The notes under the pieces are model-generated. The model was not told where the DNA came from. It ran no database searches and saw nothing but the letters and a program-made list of their open reading frames with translations. Positions 1 to 7,460 of a stretch of 42,886 bases of DNA are shown one piece after another. The DNA lies in the NCBI GenBank assembly GCA_938005265.1, contig CALLOA010000147.1, positions 1-42,886 on the forward strand. Direction: 5' to 3'. Within the stretch, counting starts at the first letter, position 1; the number at the start of each line of letters is the position of its first letter. The position numbers were made by a program, and so were the translations under genes. Source of the stretch: an uncultured Granulosicoccaceae bacterium. GTDB lineage: Bacteria; Pseudomonadota; Gammaproteobacteria; Granulosicoccales; Granulosicoccaceae.

Positions 1-464
1 AGCCCTCGCTTGTCCCAATACATACTGGCCAGATCTTCCGCAAAACACTTGGCAAGGCCGTAAAAAGTATCCGGCTTATGCGGCGCATCTATGCCTATAA
101 AGTCCGTTTTCTTATGCATGCCAACGGCATGGATAGAGGAAGCATAAACAACACGACGCAATTGGTTTCGATGTGCCGCCTCCCAGATATTGTAGGCACC
201 GATAATATTTGGCCCCAGTATTGAGTCAAACGGTGCCTCATCACTGATGGAACCGAAATGGATCACCATATCAGCACCTTCCAACAACTCAACCATAGCA
301 TCCAGATCAGCAAGGTCTGCTTTCACGTAGGATTCATTGGAATGCAGCTGCCCGGGTGCGTCGAGAATATCTGATGAAACAAATTCATCACACATCTTGG
401 ACAGCGGCTCACGCAAGTAGGAACCTAATCGGCCCCTGGCTCCAGTCAATACCAGTTTTTTCAT
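1..464 (-). CDS. Uronate dehydrogenase-like NAD-dependent epimerase/dehydratase (C-terminus cut by window edge)
   Basis: The 154 visible residues begin at an ATG and form the N-terminal Rossmann half of an extended short-chain dehydrogenase. The dinucleotide motif TGARGRLG lies at residues 7-14, followed by a VIHFGSIS strand, a YASSIHAVG serine segment and a catalytic-type YxxxK (YGLAKCF). The pattern HxxxxxS with PHKPDTFYGLAK resembles bacterial uronate dehydrogenases, which oxidise D-galacturonate or D-glucuronate to the aldaro-lactone with NAD+. It is the last visible gene of the minus-strand catabolic operon and lies 91 bases after the HpaI-type aldolase. That pairing suggests a sugar-acid route, because oxidised uronates are eventually cleaved by such aldolases. 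The family call is firm, but the substrate is inferred; another NDP-sugar or hydroxy-acid dehydrogenase remains possible without the C-terminal half. Confidence 0.72.
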   Translation of the reverse strand, partial: MKKLVLTGARGRLGSYLREPLSKMCDEFVSSDILDAPGQLHSNESYVKADLADLDAMVELLEGADMVIHFGSISDEAPFDSILGPNIIGAYNIWEAAHRNQLRRVVYASSIHAVGMHKKTDFIGIDAPHKPDTFYGLAKCFAEDLASMYWDKRG

Positions 465-555
465 AATGTCAGTCGAATTCTTGAGCAAGGTTTTTACGAA
501 GTTAGCAAACGATCAAAGCAACCAGTTTTTCGCTTGTACAGGCCGTTTCGAAACC

Positions 556-1329
556 TTATGACAGCTGGTCTTTAACCTGCGCGATTAGAGTATCTGAAGC
601 CTTTGCCAACAGTGCCGAATCAGTACCACAAGCGACGAAGGAAAAGCCCTCGTTTAACAGATTGGCAGCGAACACCGGATCAAGCACCAATGTACCGACA
701 GGCACACCTTTGGCAATCAGTTTTTGCGCAGCCGGTTTTATCAGCTCCCAAACCTCCGGGTCCATGGGACTACCCAATTTACCGATATCTGCAGCAATGT
801 CACCGGGCCCGAAAAATATTCCATGAACACCTTCAACATCAGCAATGGCTTCAGCCTGCTCGACAGCAGCACGGGTTTCCAGCTGCAGCAATACTGTGGT
901 TTCATTTTCCACCTGTGACACATAGTCTGTGATACGTCCAAACCGCGTAGCTCGCGAGCTACCAGCCACACCACGCACACCATTGGGCGGGTAGCGTGTG
1001 GCTGCAACAGCTAGGCGGGCTTCATCAACGTTTTGGATCATCGGAAACAGAATGCCGGGTGCGCCAAGATCAAGCAGGCGCTTGACCGCGACGGCATCAT
1101 TCCATTCAACCCGTACAATTGCTGTTGTGTCGGTAGCCGCATACACCTGCAACTGCCCGAGCACACTGGTGTAATCGTTAGGGCTGTGTTCCATATCAAC
1201 CAACACCCAGTCATAGCCGCTAGGTGCCGTGACTTCGGCTACAAAATTACTGCACAAGGTAACCCACAGCCCTATTTGCTTCTTATTTGAAGCAAGCGCG
1301 CGTGTAAACAGGTTTGCTGGCAGTTTCAT
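556..1329 (-). CDS. HpcH/HpaI-family class II aldolase (GarL/HpaI-like)
   Basis: This 257-residue protein has the usual length of the HpaI/GarL/YfaU family, metal-dependent class II aldolases that cleave 2-keto-3-deoxy acids to pyruvate plus an aldehyde. The catalytic histidine is visible in VDMEHSPND (H48), an arginine in VRVEW (R73) contacts the substrate in characterised members, and the metal ligands are E151 in LQLETRAA and D177 in FFGPGDIAAD. It starts at ATG 1329, 74 bases after the FAD oxidoreductase, and precedes a uronate dehydrogenase-like gene. This context favours a 2-dehydro-3-deoxy-aldarate or related sugar-acid substrate, as with GarL, over homoprotocatechuate degradation, since no other hpa genes are present. 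The exact substrate cannot be read from sequence. Confidence 0.88.
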   Translation of the reverse strand: MKLPANLFTRALASNKKQIGLWVTLCSNFVAEVTAPSGYDWVLVDMEHSPNDYTSVLGQLQVYAATDTTAIVRVEWNDAVAVKRLLDLGAPGILFPMIQNVDEARLAVAATRYPPNGVRGVAGSSRATRFGRITDYVSQVENETTVLLQLETRAAVEQAEAIADVEGVHGIFFGPGDIAADIGKLGSPMDPEVWELIKPAAQKLIAKGVPVGTLVLDPVFAANLLNEGFSFVACGTDSALLAKASDTLIAQVKDQLS

Positions 1330-1403
1330 TGCGGATATCCGGATTTAGTGATCAAAGCAATAAATATTGTTCACAAGTTTGCCACGTTCAATACGCGATG
1401 TCT

Positions 1404-2627
1404 CTAGATTATCGCCTTCTCTATAATCGGTCTGTTTTCTACAATGCGTTGATAATTAAAGGGTGTCATATCCAGGCTTCTATATTCCCCATAAGTCAGA
1501 AATTCAGCAGTACCACGCCCCATAGCGGGTGACTGCTGGAGCCCGTGGCCCGAAAAACCATTTAGAAAAATGAAATTTTCAACTTCTGTATGCGGCCCCA
1601 TGATGGCATTGTGATCGAACGTGTTCATGGCGTAATGACCACCCCATTCATTGCTTAGCTTGATCGATTCAAATTGCGGTATGCGATTGGCAAGTACCGG
1701 CCAGACGTGGTTTTCCCAAAGCGATTGATCCATGGCAAAGTCATCAAAATCAACCGCTGGGTCAACATCAGAATGGCCGCCACATTGATACGTTCCCCCA
1801 CCATTTTCACGGCAGTGCACACCAGATGGATCGATAGTTAATGGCAAGTCCTGATCTAATGGGTGTTCAGCCTTGAATATCCACGAATAGCGCTTGCGCG
1901 GCTCAACCGGCACATCAATTCCAGCCATCTTTGCGGTAAAAGCTGCACGCGGGCCGGAAGCATTCAGTATTTGGCCACAGGAAATCACTTCTCCTGACTT
2001 TAAGGTAATACTCTCTACCCGCTTACCACTTGCATTCCTGGAGATATCAACCACCTCGTTGGCTACGTATTCGACGCCGCGCTCCTGCGCCTGACGACGC
2101 CACCATTCAAACACCGCAGCACCATCCCAATATCCTTCATCAACCAGATTGATAGAACCCATGACAATGTCATCAACATTATAGAACGGGTAGTTCTTTT
2201 TAATTTCATCGGGAGACATTAAACGAGTTGCAGCTCCAGCATCCAACTGCACCTTCTGGCTTTGTTTCAATACATCCGCAAAGGCATCATTGTCAGCAAG
2301 GTACATATAACCAAACGACCGAATGGATAATTCAGGTACGCGTTCATCATTTCCCATGTAGCTTCGTATGTTTTTTACAAAGTCCGCAGCAAACTGCGAA
2401 ATGCGTACATTCAGCTCGGTACTGAACTGTTGACGCATGCAGGAGTTGGTGTGCGCTGTGGAGCTGAATTCATAGGTCGGGTCTTTTTCAACAACCAGAA
2501 CCGAGCCATTGAAATCATCGTTGTCTGACAGAAACCAGGCCGCTGAAGAACCCATGATCGCGCCACCAATAATGACGATGTCATAGGAACTCTGCAGAGG
2601 TGCTGCCTGCATGTTAGCAATAGCCAT
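1404..2627 (-). CDS. DAO-family FAD-dependent oxidoreductase (sarcosine oxidase/DadA/FOXRED1-like)
   Basis: The protein of 407 residues has an N-terminal FAD-binding Rossmann segment (YDIVIIGGAIMGSSAAW, about residues 15-31) and the layout of the glycine oxidase/sarcosine oxidase/D-amino acid oxidase superfamily. A segment with SCMRQQFS and NVRISQF after the FAD domain resembles FOXRED1-type proteins, and the C-terminal GFSGHGLQQSPAMGR is the usual second FAD-contact region. Its ATG overlaps the stop of the hydantoinase gene by one base (TAATG), so translation is probably coupled. The partner enzyme would release an N-carbamoyl amino acid or glutamate-like product, and this enzyme may oxidise an amino acid or N-methyl amino acid derived from it. 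That substrate link is inference; the family assignment is strong. Confidence 0.85.
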   Translation of the reverse strand: MAIANMQAAPLQSSYDIVIIGGAIMGSSAAWFLSDNDDFNGSVLVVEKDPTYEFSSTAHTNSCMRQQFSTELNVRISQFAADFVKNIRSYMGNDERVPELSIRSFGYMYLADNDAFADVLKQSQKVQLDAGAATRLMSPDEIKKNYPFYNVDDIVMGSINLVDEGYWDGAAVFEWWRRQAQERGVEYVANEVVDISRNASGKRVESITLKSGEVISCGQILNASGPRAAFTAKMAGIDVPVEPRKRYSWIFKAEHPLDQDLPLTIDPSGVHCRENGGGTYQCGGHSDVDPAVDFDDFAMDQSLWENHVWPVLANRIPQFESIKLSNEWGGHYAMNTFDHNAIMGPHTEVENFIFLNGFSGHGLQQSPAMGRGTAEFLTYGEYRSLDMTPFNYQRIVENRPIIEKAII

Positions 2628-5600
2628 TAGTAGTCTCCGTTCTTTGATTGCTCAAGAGTCTCAGCCACTTCTGAAGCTGATAACTTGTAGTGTTTGATAG
2701 CGTGCTCGGGTGTGATGTAACCCAGCGCAATATCACGCCTGACCTGTTCAGCATCCCGAGCTGCGGGTTCGCCATAGCCTCCACCGCCGGGAAATGCCAT
2801 TTCAACGGTGATGCCATGAGGAACAAACTGCTTACCCTTGCCCCGCATGGCCTCACCATCACTGCGAACAATACTGGTAGTGCCACCGGGCTGCCCACCG
2901 TGCCGGCCAAGAGCAGGGTGATCAAGGCGATCAAACATGGCGGAAATATCAAACTCATGCCCTTCACGTGCACCCACAACCATGTACTGACCCAGGCCTC
3001 CACGGTACTCACCTGCACCACCTGAATCAGGTCGCAATTCCTTGCGCCATATAATCACAGGACCAACTTGCTCCGTTGCTTCAACCGGCATGGTCATAAC
3101 ACCAGAAGGAAACGCTGTTGCACTCATACCATCAAGTGCCGGACGCGCACCAGACCCCCCAGAGTTGAAGGTAAGCACTTCCCGGCGTTCAGCATTTGAC
3201 GGTGCGGGTTCATCAGTACGGGGCCTGAGAGAGATCTGAAAGTTGCAGAGACAACCAGCCCCTTCGGCAGGTACAATACCCGGTAATAATTTATCCAGTG
3301 CGCTGTAAACCGTATCCGGCACCATGTGACCGATCACATGTCGCAACGCGACTGGCGCTGGCGGCAACGCATTGACGATTGAATTTTCCGGTGCAACGAC
3401 TTTGAAAGGATCAAGCGACGCTGCATTATTCGGAATATCGGGTGCTATGGCACATTTTAACGCATAGCAAGCGTAGGCCTTGGTATAAACCAGAGGCACA
3501 TTAATGCCTTTCTTATCAAGCCCACTGGTGCCTTCCCAGTCACAGACGATAGCATCTTCTTCGATCGTCACCTTGACCTTCAGATCAACCGGCCGGGAGT
3601 AACCATCAATACGCATGGCACCTACTGCTGTACCCTGCTGCAGGGCATTTATTCTTTCAAGTGTTGCATCCCGGGAACGACCAAGAATGAATTCAGAAAT
3701 AGTGACTAAATCCGGCAACCCGAATTCCACGATCATTTCAGTCAGCCGACGATGACCAATCTCGTTACAGGTGGCTAATGCATAGATATCACCGACTAGC
3801 TGGTCAGGCTCTCGAACATTGCCGCGAATAATTTTAACCAGGGTTGAATCAACCGTATCCTGATCAATAAATTTCATAATCGGGATATACAAGCCCTCCT
3901 CATGCACATCATTGGCATCAGCACCAAAACCACGACCGCCTATATCGGTTACGTGCGCGGTACAGGCGAAGAAACCGATCAATGTTTCTTTAAAGAATGA
4001 AGGTGTAACGACCGTGATATCGTGTTTGTGACCAGTACCTTCCCAGGGGTCGTTGGTGATATACACATCGCCTTCGAGTATGTTGTCAGTACCAATTCGT
4101 CGAATAAAATGTCCCACCGCATCGGCCATGGCATTAACATGCCCTGGGGTGCCGGTTACAGCTTGTGCCAGCATCTGACCATTCGCATTGTAAACACCGG
4201 CTGACAGGTCACCTGCTTCACGCACAGATGTTGAAAATGCCGTGCGAACCAATGCCTGCGCCTGTTCTTCTACGACCGAGATCAGGCGATTCCACATAAC
4301 CTGATGCGCCACCTGCCCGGCTTCAAGTTTTGTGGCGGAAACCTTTGTCGCTGTTTTCTCGCGGATTTCCAATGTGCCATCAGCGAGGCTGATCAGGTCC
4401 CGGTTATGATGCACAACCACAGCCGTTTCATCTTCAGTGATTATGCAAGGTCCACTCACGCTGTCACCATTGGTCAGCTTATGCCGTAGAACTTCTTTGG
4501 CAGAGACGTTCTTACCCAAGCCGGGATCGAAAACCTGACGCCACAGATCTGACTGTTTCTCTTGCAAAGCAACAGGTGCATTGACTCGCCGTGCTTTGGG
4601 CACCTGGGTATACGCATTGACAGACCACACTGTCACTTCAACCTCCATACCCTCAACAGTACGGCCAAACAGGTTTTCATACTGTAGCCTGAACAATGCA
4701 AGAAAAGTATCTGCATCAGGATTACTTACCTGCCGTGGAGTCAGATCAACGGGAATCTCCCAGCCTTGCCCGGAATACCGCATATATACTTTACAGTCCG
4801 CGTGTATCTCAGCAGCTGCATCACACTGACGCACGAAACGGGTCGCTTCCTGTTCCATTTCATTGAACAAAGTCTTGACCGTGTCTCTATCAAACTCGGA
4901 CAAGCGCATGAATACCGAGCGATTTTCCTCAAAACTGAAGGGTGCACGCAAAAAACCAATGGCGGAACCGACACCCGCACCTGGTGGCACCAGGCAGCGA
5001 TTAACACCCAGCTTGTCGCACAGTCTTGCTGCATGCAAAGGAGCAGCACCGCCAAATGCGATCATGGTGTATTCGCTTAGGTCTTCGCCGTTTTCAACGG
5101 CGTGCACACGGGCAGCATTCGCCATGTTCTCATCAACGACCTCTGCAAGTCCCCAGGCAGCTTCAGTCTCATCCATATCCAACTTTCCACCCAGCTCAGT
5201 ATTCAAAGCAAGTCTGGCATGCTCCGGGTAAAGTTTGATCGAACCACCTGCAAAGTTATCAGGGTCGAGTTTACCCAGCACCAGATCAGCGTCGGTGACA
5301 GACGGGCGCTTACCGTGGCGACCATAACAGGCAGGACCCGGCTCTGAGCCGGCACTCTCGGGGCCAACGCGAATCTGGTTTAAGGCATCCACATGAGCCA
5401 GAGAGCCACCACCGGCGCCTATTTCAACCATATCGATAACGGGAATTGAAATGGGCATACCCGAGCCCTTTTTGAAACGGTAGGTTCTTGCAACTTCAAA
5501 CACACGAGCGGTTTTGGGTGTTTCGTTTTTGATCAGGCAGATCTTCGCTGTCGTGCCACCCATATCAAAGCTAAGCACTTTATCGATTCCGTGTTTTGCC

Positions 5601-6427
5601 GCAATGTCAGCAGCGTAAATAGCACCGCCAGCGGGCCCTGACTCAACCAGTCTGACCGGGAACTCAGCTGCATTTTCAAGTGACATGATGCCACCACCGG
5701 AATGCATCATGAAAACCGGGCAATCAGCACCTTCCGATGAGAGCCTGGCTTTCAATCGCCCCAGATAGGATTTCATTAAGGGTTTGATATAAGCATTTGC
5801 AATTGTGGTATTGAACCGTTCGTACTCACGCATCTGCGGTGACACTTCCGATGAAAGCGACACCATTGCATCTGGAAATCGTTCGGCCAAAGCTGCCGCG
5901 ACCATGCGTTCGTGAGCGTCATTGACATAGGCGTGCAACAAACCGACGGCAATACTCTCGTAGTTTGCTGCCGCCATCCCATCCATCAGTTTTTCAATAT
6001 CCTGACTTTGCAGTGGCTTCAGTACATCACCATTGGCATCCATTCGCTCATCAAGTACATAACGGCGATTGCGTGGCAGCAAAGGTGAGGGCAGGGTCAG
6101 ATTCAAGTCATATTGTTCAAAGCGGCTTTCAGTGCGCATCTCGATCACATCACGAAAACCCCGGGTGGTGATGAATGCAGTTCTAGCTCCCCGTTTTTCA
6201 ATCAGCGCGTTGGTGGCAAGTGTGGTGCCGTGAATAATCTGGCCTATCGCTGATGGCTTGATCGCGGCATCCGAACAAACCTGATGCAAGCCTTCAATAA
6301 TCGCTTCTTCAGGTGCGGCGTAAGTGGTGAGAACTTTGGTGGAATACTGTGTTCCCGAAATCTCGAGTACCACGTCGGTGAAGGTCCCACCGATGTCTAC
6401 GCCCAGACGCGCTTCCAAATTGGTCAT
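2627..6427 (-). CDS. Fused HyuA-HyuB ATP-dependent hydantoinase / 5-oxoprolinase-family protein
   Basis: The chain of 1266 residues joins two subunits that are often separate in bacteria. The HyuA-like part (about residues 1-690) opens with the ATP-binding motif DIGGTFTD (11-18) and has a second actin-like motif SFDMGGTTAK near residue 287. The HyuB-like part (about 705 to the end) contains GDVYITNDPWEGTGH and HVTDIGGRGFGAD. Such enzymes use ATP to open a cyclic amide: 5-oxoproline, hydantoin or N-methylhydantoin. The length is close to the fused eukaryotic 5-oxoprolinase. I chose ATG 6427 because AGGAG stands eight bases before it; an upstream TTG at 6463 would read in frame through a hairpin and has no binding site. 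It heads a four-gene operon divergent from a LysR gene. Substrate undetermined. Confidence 0.88.
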   Translation of the reverse strand: MTNLEARLGVDIGGTFTDVVLEISGTQYSTKVLTTYAAPEEAIIEGLHQVCSDAAIKPSAIGQIIHGTTLATNALIEKRGARTAFITTRGFRDVIEMRTESRFEQYDLNLTLPSPLLPRNRRYVLDERMDANGDVLKPLQSQDIEKLMDGMAAANYESIAVGLLHAYVNDAHERMVAAALAERFPDAMVSLSSEVSPQMREYERFNTTIANAYIKPLMKSYLGRLKARLSSEGADCPVFMMHSGGGIMSLENAAEFPVRLVESGPAGGAIYAADIAAKHGIDKVLSFDMGGTTAKICLIKNETPKTARVFEVARTYRFKKGSGMPISIPVIDMVEIGAGGGSLAHVDALNQIRVGPESAGSEPGPACYGRHGKRPSVTDADLVLGKLDPDNFAGGSIKLYPEHARLALNTELGGKLDMDETEAAWGLAEVVDENMANAARVHAVENGEDLSEYTMIAFGGAAPLHAARLCDKLGVNRCLVPPGAGVGSAIGFLRAPFSFEENRSVFMRLSEFDRDTVKTLFNEMEQEATRFVRQCDAAAEIHADCKVYMRYSGQGWEIPVDLTPRQVSNPDADTFLALFRLQYENLFGRTVEGMEVEVTVWSVNAYTQVPKARRVNAPVALQEKQSDLWRQVFDPGLGKNVSAKEVLRHKLTNGDSVSGPCIITEDETAVVVHHNRDLISLADGTLEIREKTATKVSATKLEAGQVAHQVMWNRLISVVEEQAQALVRTAFSTSVREAGDLSAGVYNANGQMLAQAVTGTPGHVNAMADAVGHFIRRIGTDNILEGDVYITNDPWEGTGHKHDITVVTPSFFKETLIGFFACTAHVTDIGGRGFGADANDVHEEGLYIPIMKFIDQDTVDSTLVKIIRGNVREPDQLVGDIYALATCNEIGHRRLTEMIVEFGLPDLVTISEFILGRSRDATLERINALQQGTAVGAMRIDGYSRPVDLKVKVTIEEDAIVCDWEGTSGLDKKGINVPLVYTKAYACYALKCAIAPDIPNNAASLDPFKVVAPENSIVNALPPAPVALRHVIGHMVPDTVYSALDKLLPGIVPAEGAGCLCNFQISLRPRTDEPAPSNAERREVLTFNSGGSGARPALDGMSATAFPSGVMTMPVEATEQVGPVIIWRKELRPDSGGAGEYRGGLGQYMVVGAREGHEFDISAMFDRLDHPALGRHGGQPGGTTSIVRSDGEAMRGKGKQFVPHGITVEMAFPGGGGYGEPAARDAEQVRRDIALGYITPEHAIKHYKLSASEVAETLEQSKNGDY

Positions 6428-6433
6428 ATCAAT

Positions 6434-6456
6434 ATCTCCTGCCTGGTACAGGAGAT
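6434..6456 (-). promoter_or_regulatory. Hairpin sequestering the hyuAB ribosome binding site
   Basis: On the minus strand ATCTCCTG and CAGGAGAT form a perfect 8-bp stem around a 7-base loop (TACCAGG), and the 3' arm holds the AGGAG ribosome binding site of hyuAB. The start codon follows six bases after the stem. The 5' arm could instead pair CCTG with the CAGG inside the loop, which would free the binding site. The pairing is seen directly; a role in translational control is inference. Confidence 0.55.
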
Positions 6457-6484
6457 TACGCAAATTGAACGATTAACACTAATT

Positions 6485-6519
6485 ATTATATTATATCTTT
6501 ATGATAATATTTTATTATC
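6485..6519. promoter_or_regulatory. Candidate LysR operator and hyu promoter in the divergent intergenic region
   Basis: GATAATA (6503-6509), a TTT spacer and TATTATC (6513-6519) make a perfect palindrome that contains the T-N11-A spacing typical of LysR boxes. On the minus strand a TATAAT hexamer (6490-6495), with a second overlapping copy at 6485-6490, lies just downstream and could be the -10 element of the hyu operon, which would put the palindrome over the -35 region. The whole stretch is very AT-rich, so chance palindromes are easier here. Confidence 0.5.
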
Positions 6520-6546
6520 CTATGGAGTGAATAAGCAGAGGAAACC

Positions 6547-7437
6547 ATGGCAAGGATCAATATCAAGCAACTGGAAGCATTCGTCCAGGTTGCCGATCTG
6601 ACAAGCTTTCGGGGCGCTGCCGCAGTGCTCAAAACGACTCAGCCCAATATTTCTGCACGCATCGCACGCCTTGAAGAACAATTAGGACAAACGCTGATGG
6701 AGCGTGATGCCGGCTCCGTGCGCCTGACCCCGGCAGGCACTCTTCTTTTGAATAAGGCGCGGCGGGTGCTTGATAGTCTGGACGACTTCATGGCAACGGC
6801 TGGAACGCCCGGTTTGTTTGAAGGAACACTCAGGCTAGGCGTAACAGAAATGATTGTGCACTGCTGGCTTGGCAACTATCTAAGCACGCTCCGAACACAA
6901 TATCCGAACGTAAAAGTAGATCTCACAGTTGATCTTTCATCCAACCTCAGCGCCGCTCTATTTAACCATTCCATCGATCTGGCACTGCAAAGCGGGCCCT
7001 ATGCACAACAAGCCAGCGGCGAATTACAGCTGGGGAGTTATGATATGGTCTGGGTTGCATCCCCCGAGCTGGGTGTTGCAAAACAGGTAACAACACCTGA
7101 ACCTCTAATAAAACACCCCATTTTGACACATGCCCGGCAAACGTTGCCGTTCAAACAATTGGAACAACATTTCTCAGCCGAATCAGATGTCTATCTGGTG
7201 CCATCAACCAGCCTTGCAGCATGCATGCGAATGACATTGGAAGGCCTTGGAATTGCCTGTCTGCCACGCGTCATGGTGGCAGATGAAATCGCAGACGGAC
7301 GCCTGATGCAAATTCGTTATAAATGGGTGCCGGAGAACTTGTCTTTCGATGCCCGTTTCCATGCCGAAAAGGCACCCTATCATTTACGCCAGGCGGCTCA
7401 GCTGGCAAAAGACGTAGCAAGCGACCACACAACTTGA
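6547..7437 (+). CDS. LysR-family transcriptional regulator
   Basis: The 296-residue protein has the size and layout of the LysR family. A winged helix-turn-helix occupies about residues 4-63, with the family pattern FVQVADLTSFRGAAAVL, then QPNISARIARLEEQLG and a wing ending RLTPAG. The rest is a periplasmic-binding-like effector domain. The start at ATG 6547 is supported by AGAGGA six bases upstream. It is transcribed away from the hyuAB operon across about 120 AT-rich bases holding a candidate LysR box, so it most likely controls that operon and its own gene. The effector is unknown; a pathway substrate or intermediate is the usual case. It ends 23 bases from the convergent patatin gene, with no clear terminator between them. 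Confidence 0.92.
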   Translation: MARINIKQLEAFVQVADLTSFRGAAAVLKTTQPNISARIARLEEQLGQTLMERDAGSVRLTPAGTLLLNKARRVLDSLDDFMATAGTPGLFEGTLRLGVTEMIVHCWLGNYLSTLRTQYPNVKVDLTVDLSSNLSAALFNHSIDLALQSGPYAQQASGELQLGSYDMVWVASPELGVAKQVTTPEPLIKHPILTHARQTLPFKQLEQHFSAESDVYLVPSTSLAACMRMTLEGLGIACLPRVMVADEIADGRLMQIRYKWVPENLSFDARFHAEKAPYHLRQAAQLAKDVASDHTT

Positions 7438-7460
7438 ACGAAGGAGAGTAATTACCGATT

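Noticed and set aside
6428..6463. Upstream in-frame start of hyuAB at 6463
   Set aside because: It is a TTG without a ribosome binding site and would translate through the hairpin; ATG 6427 has a well placed AGGAG.
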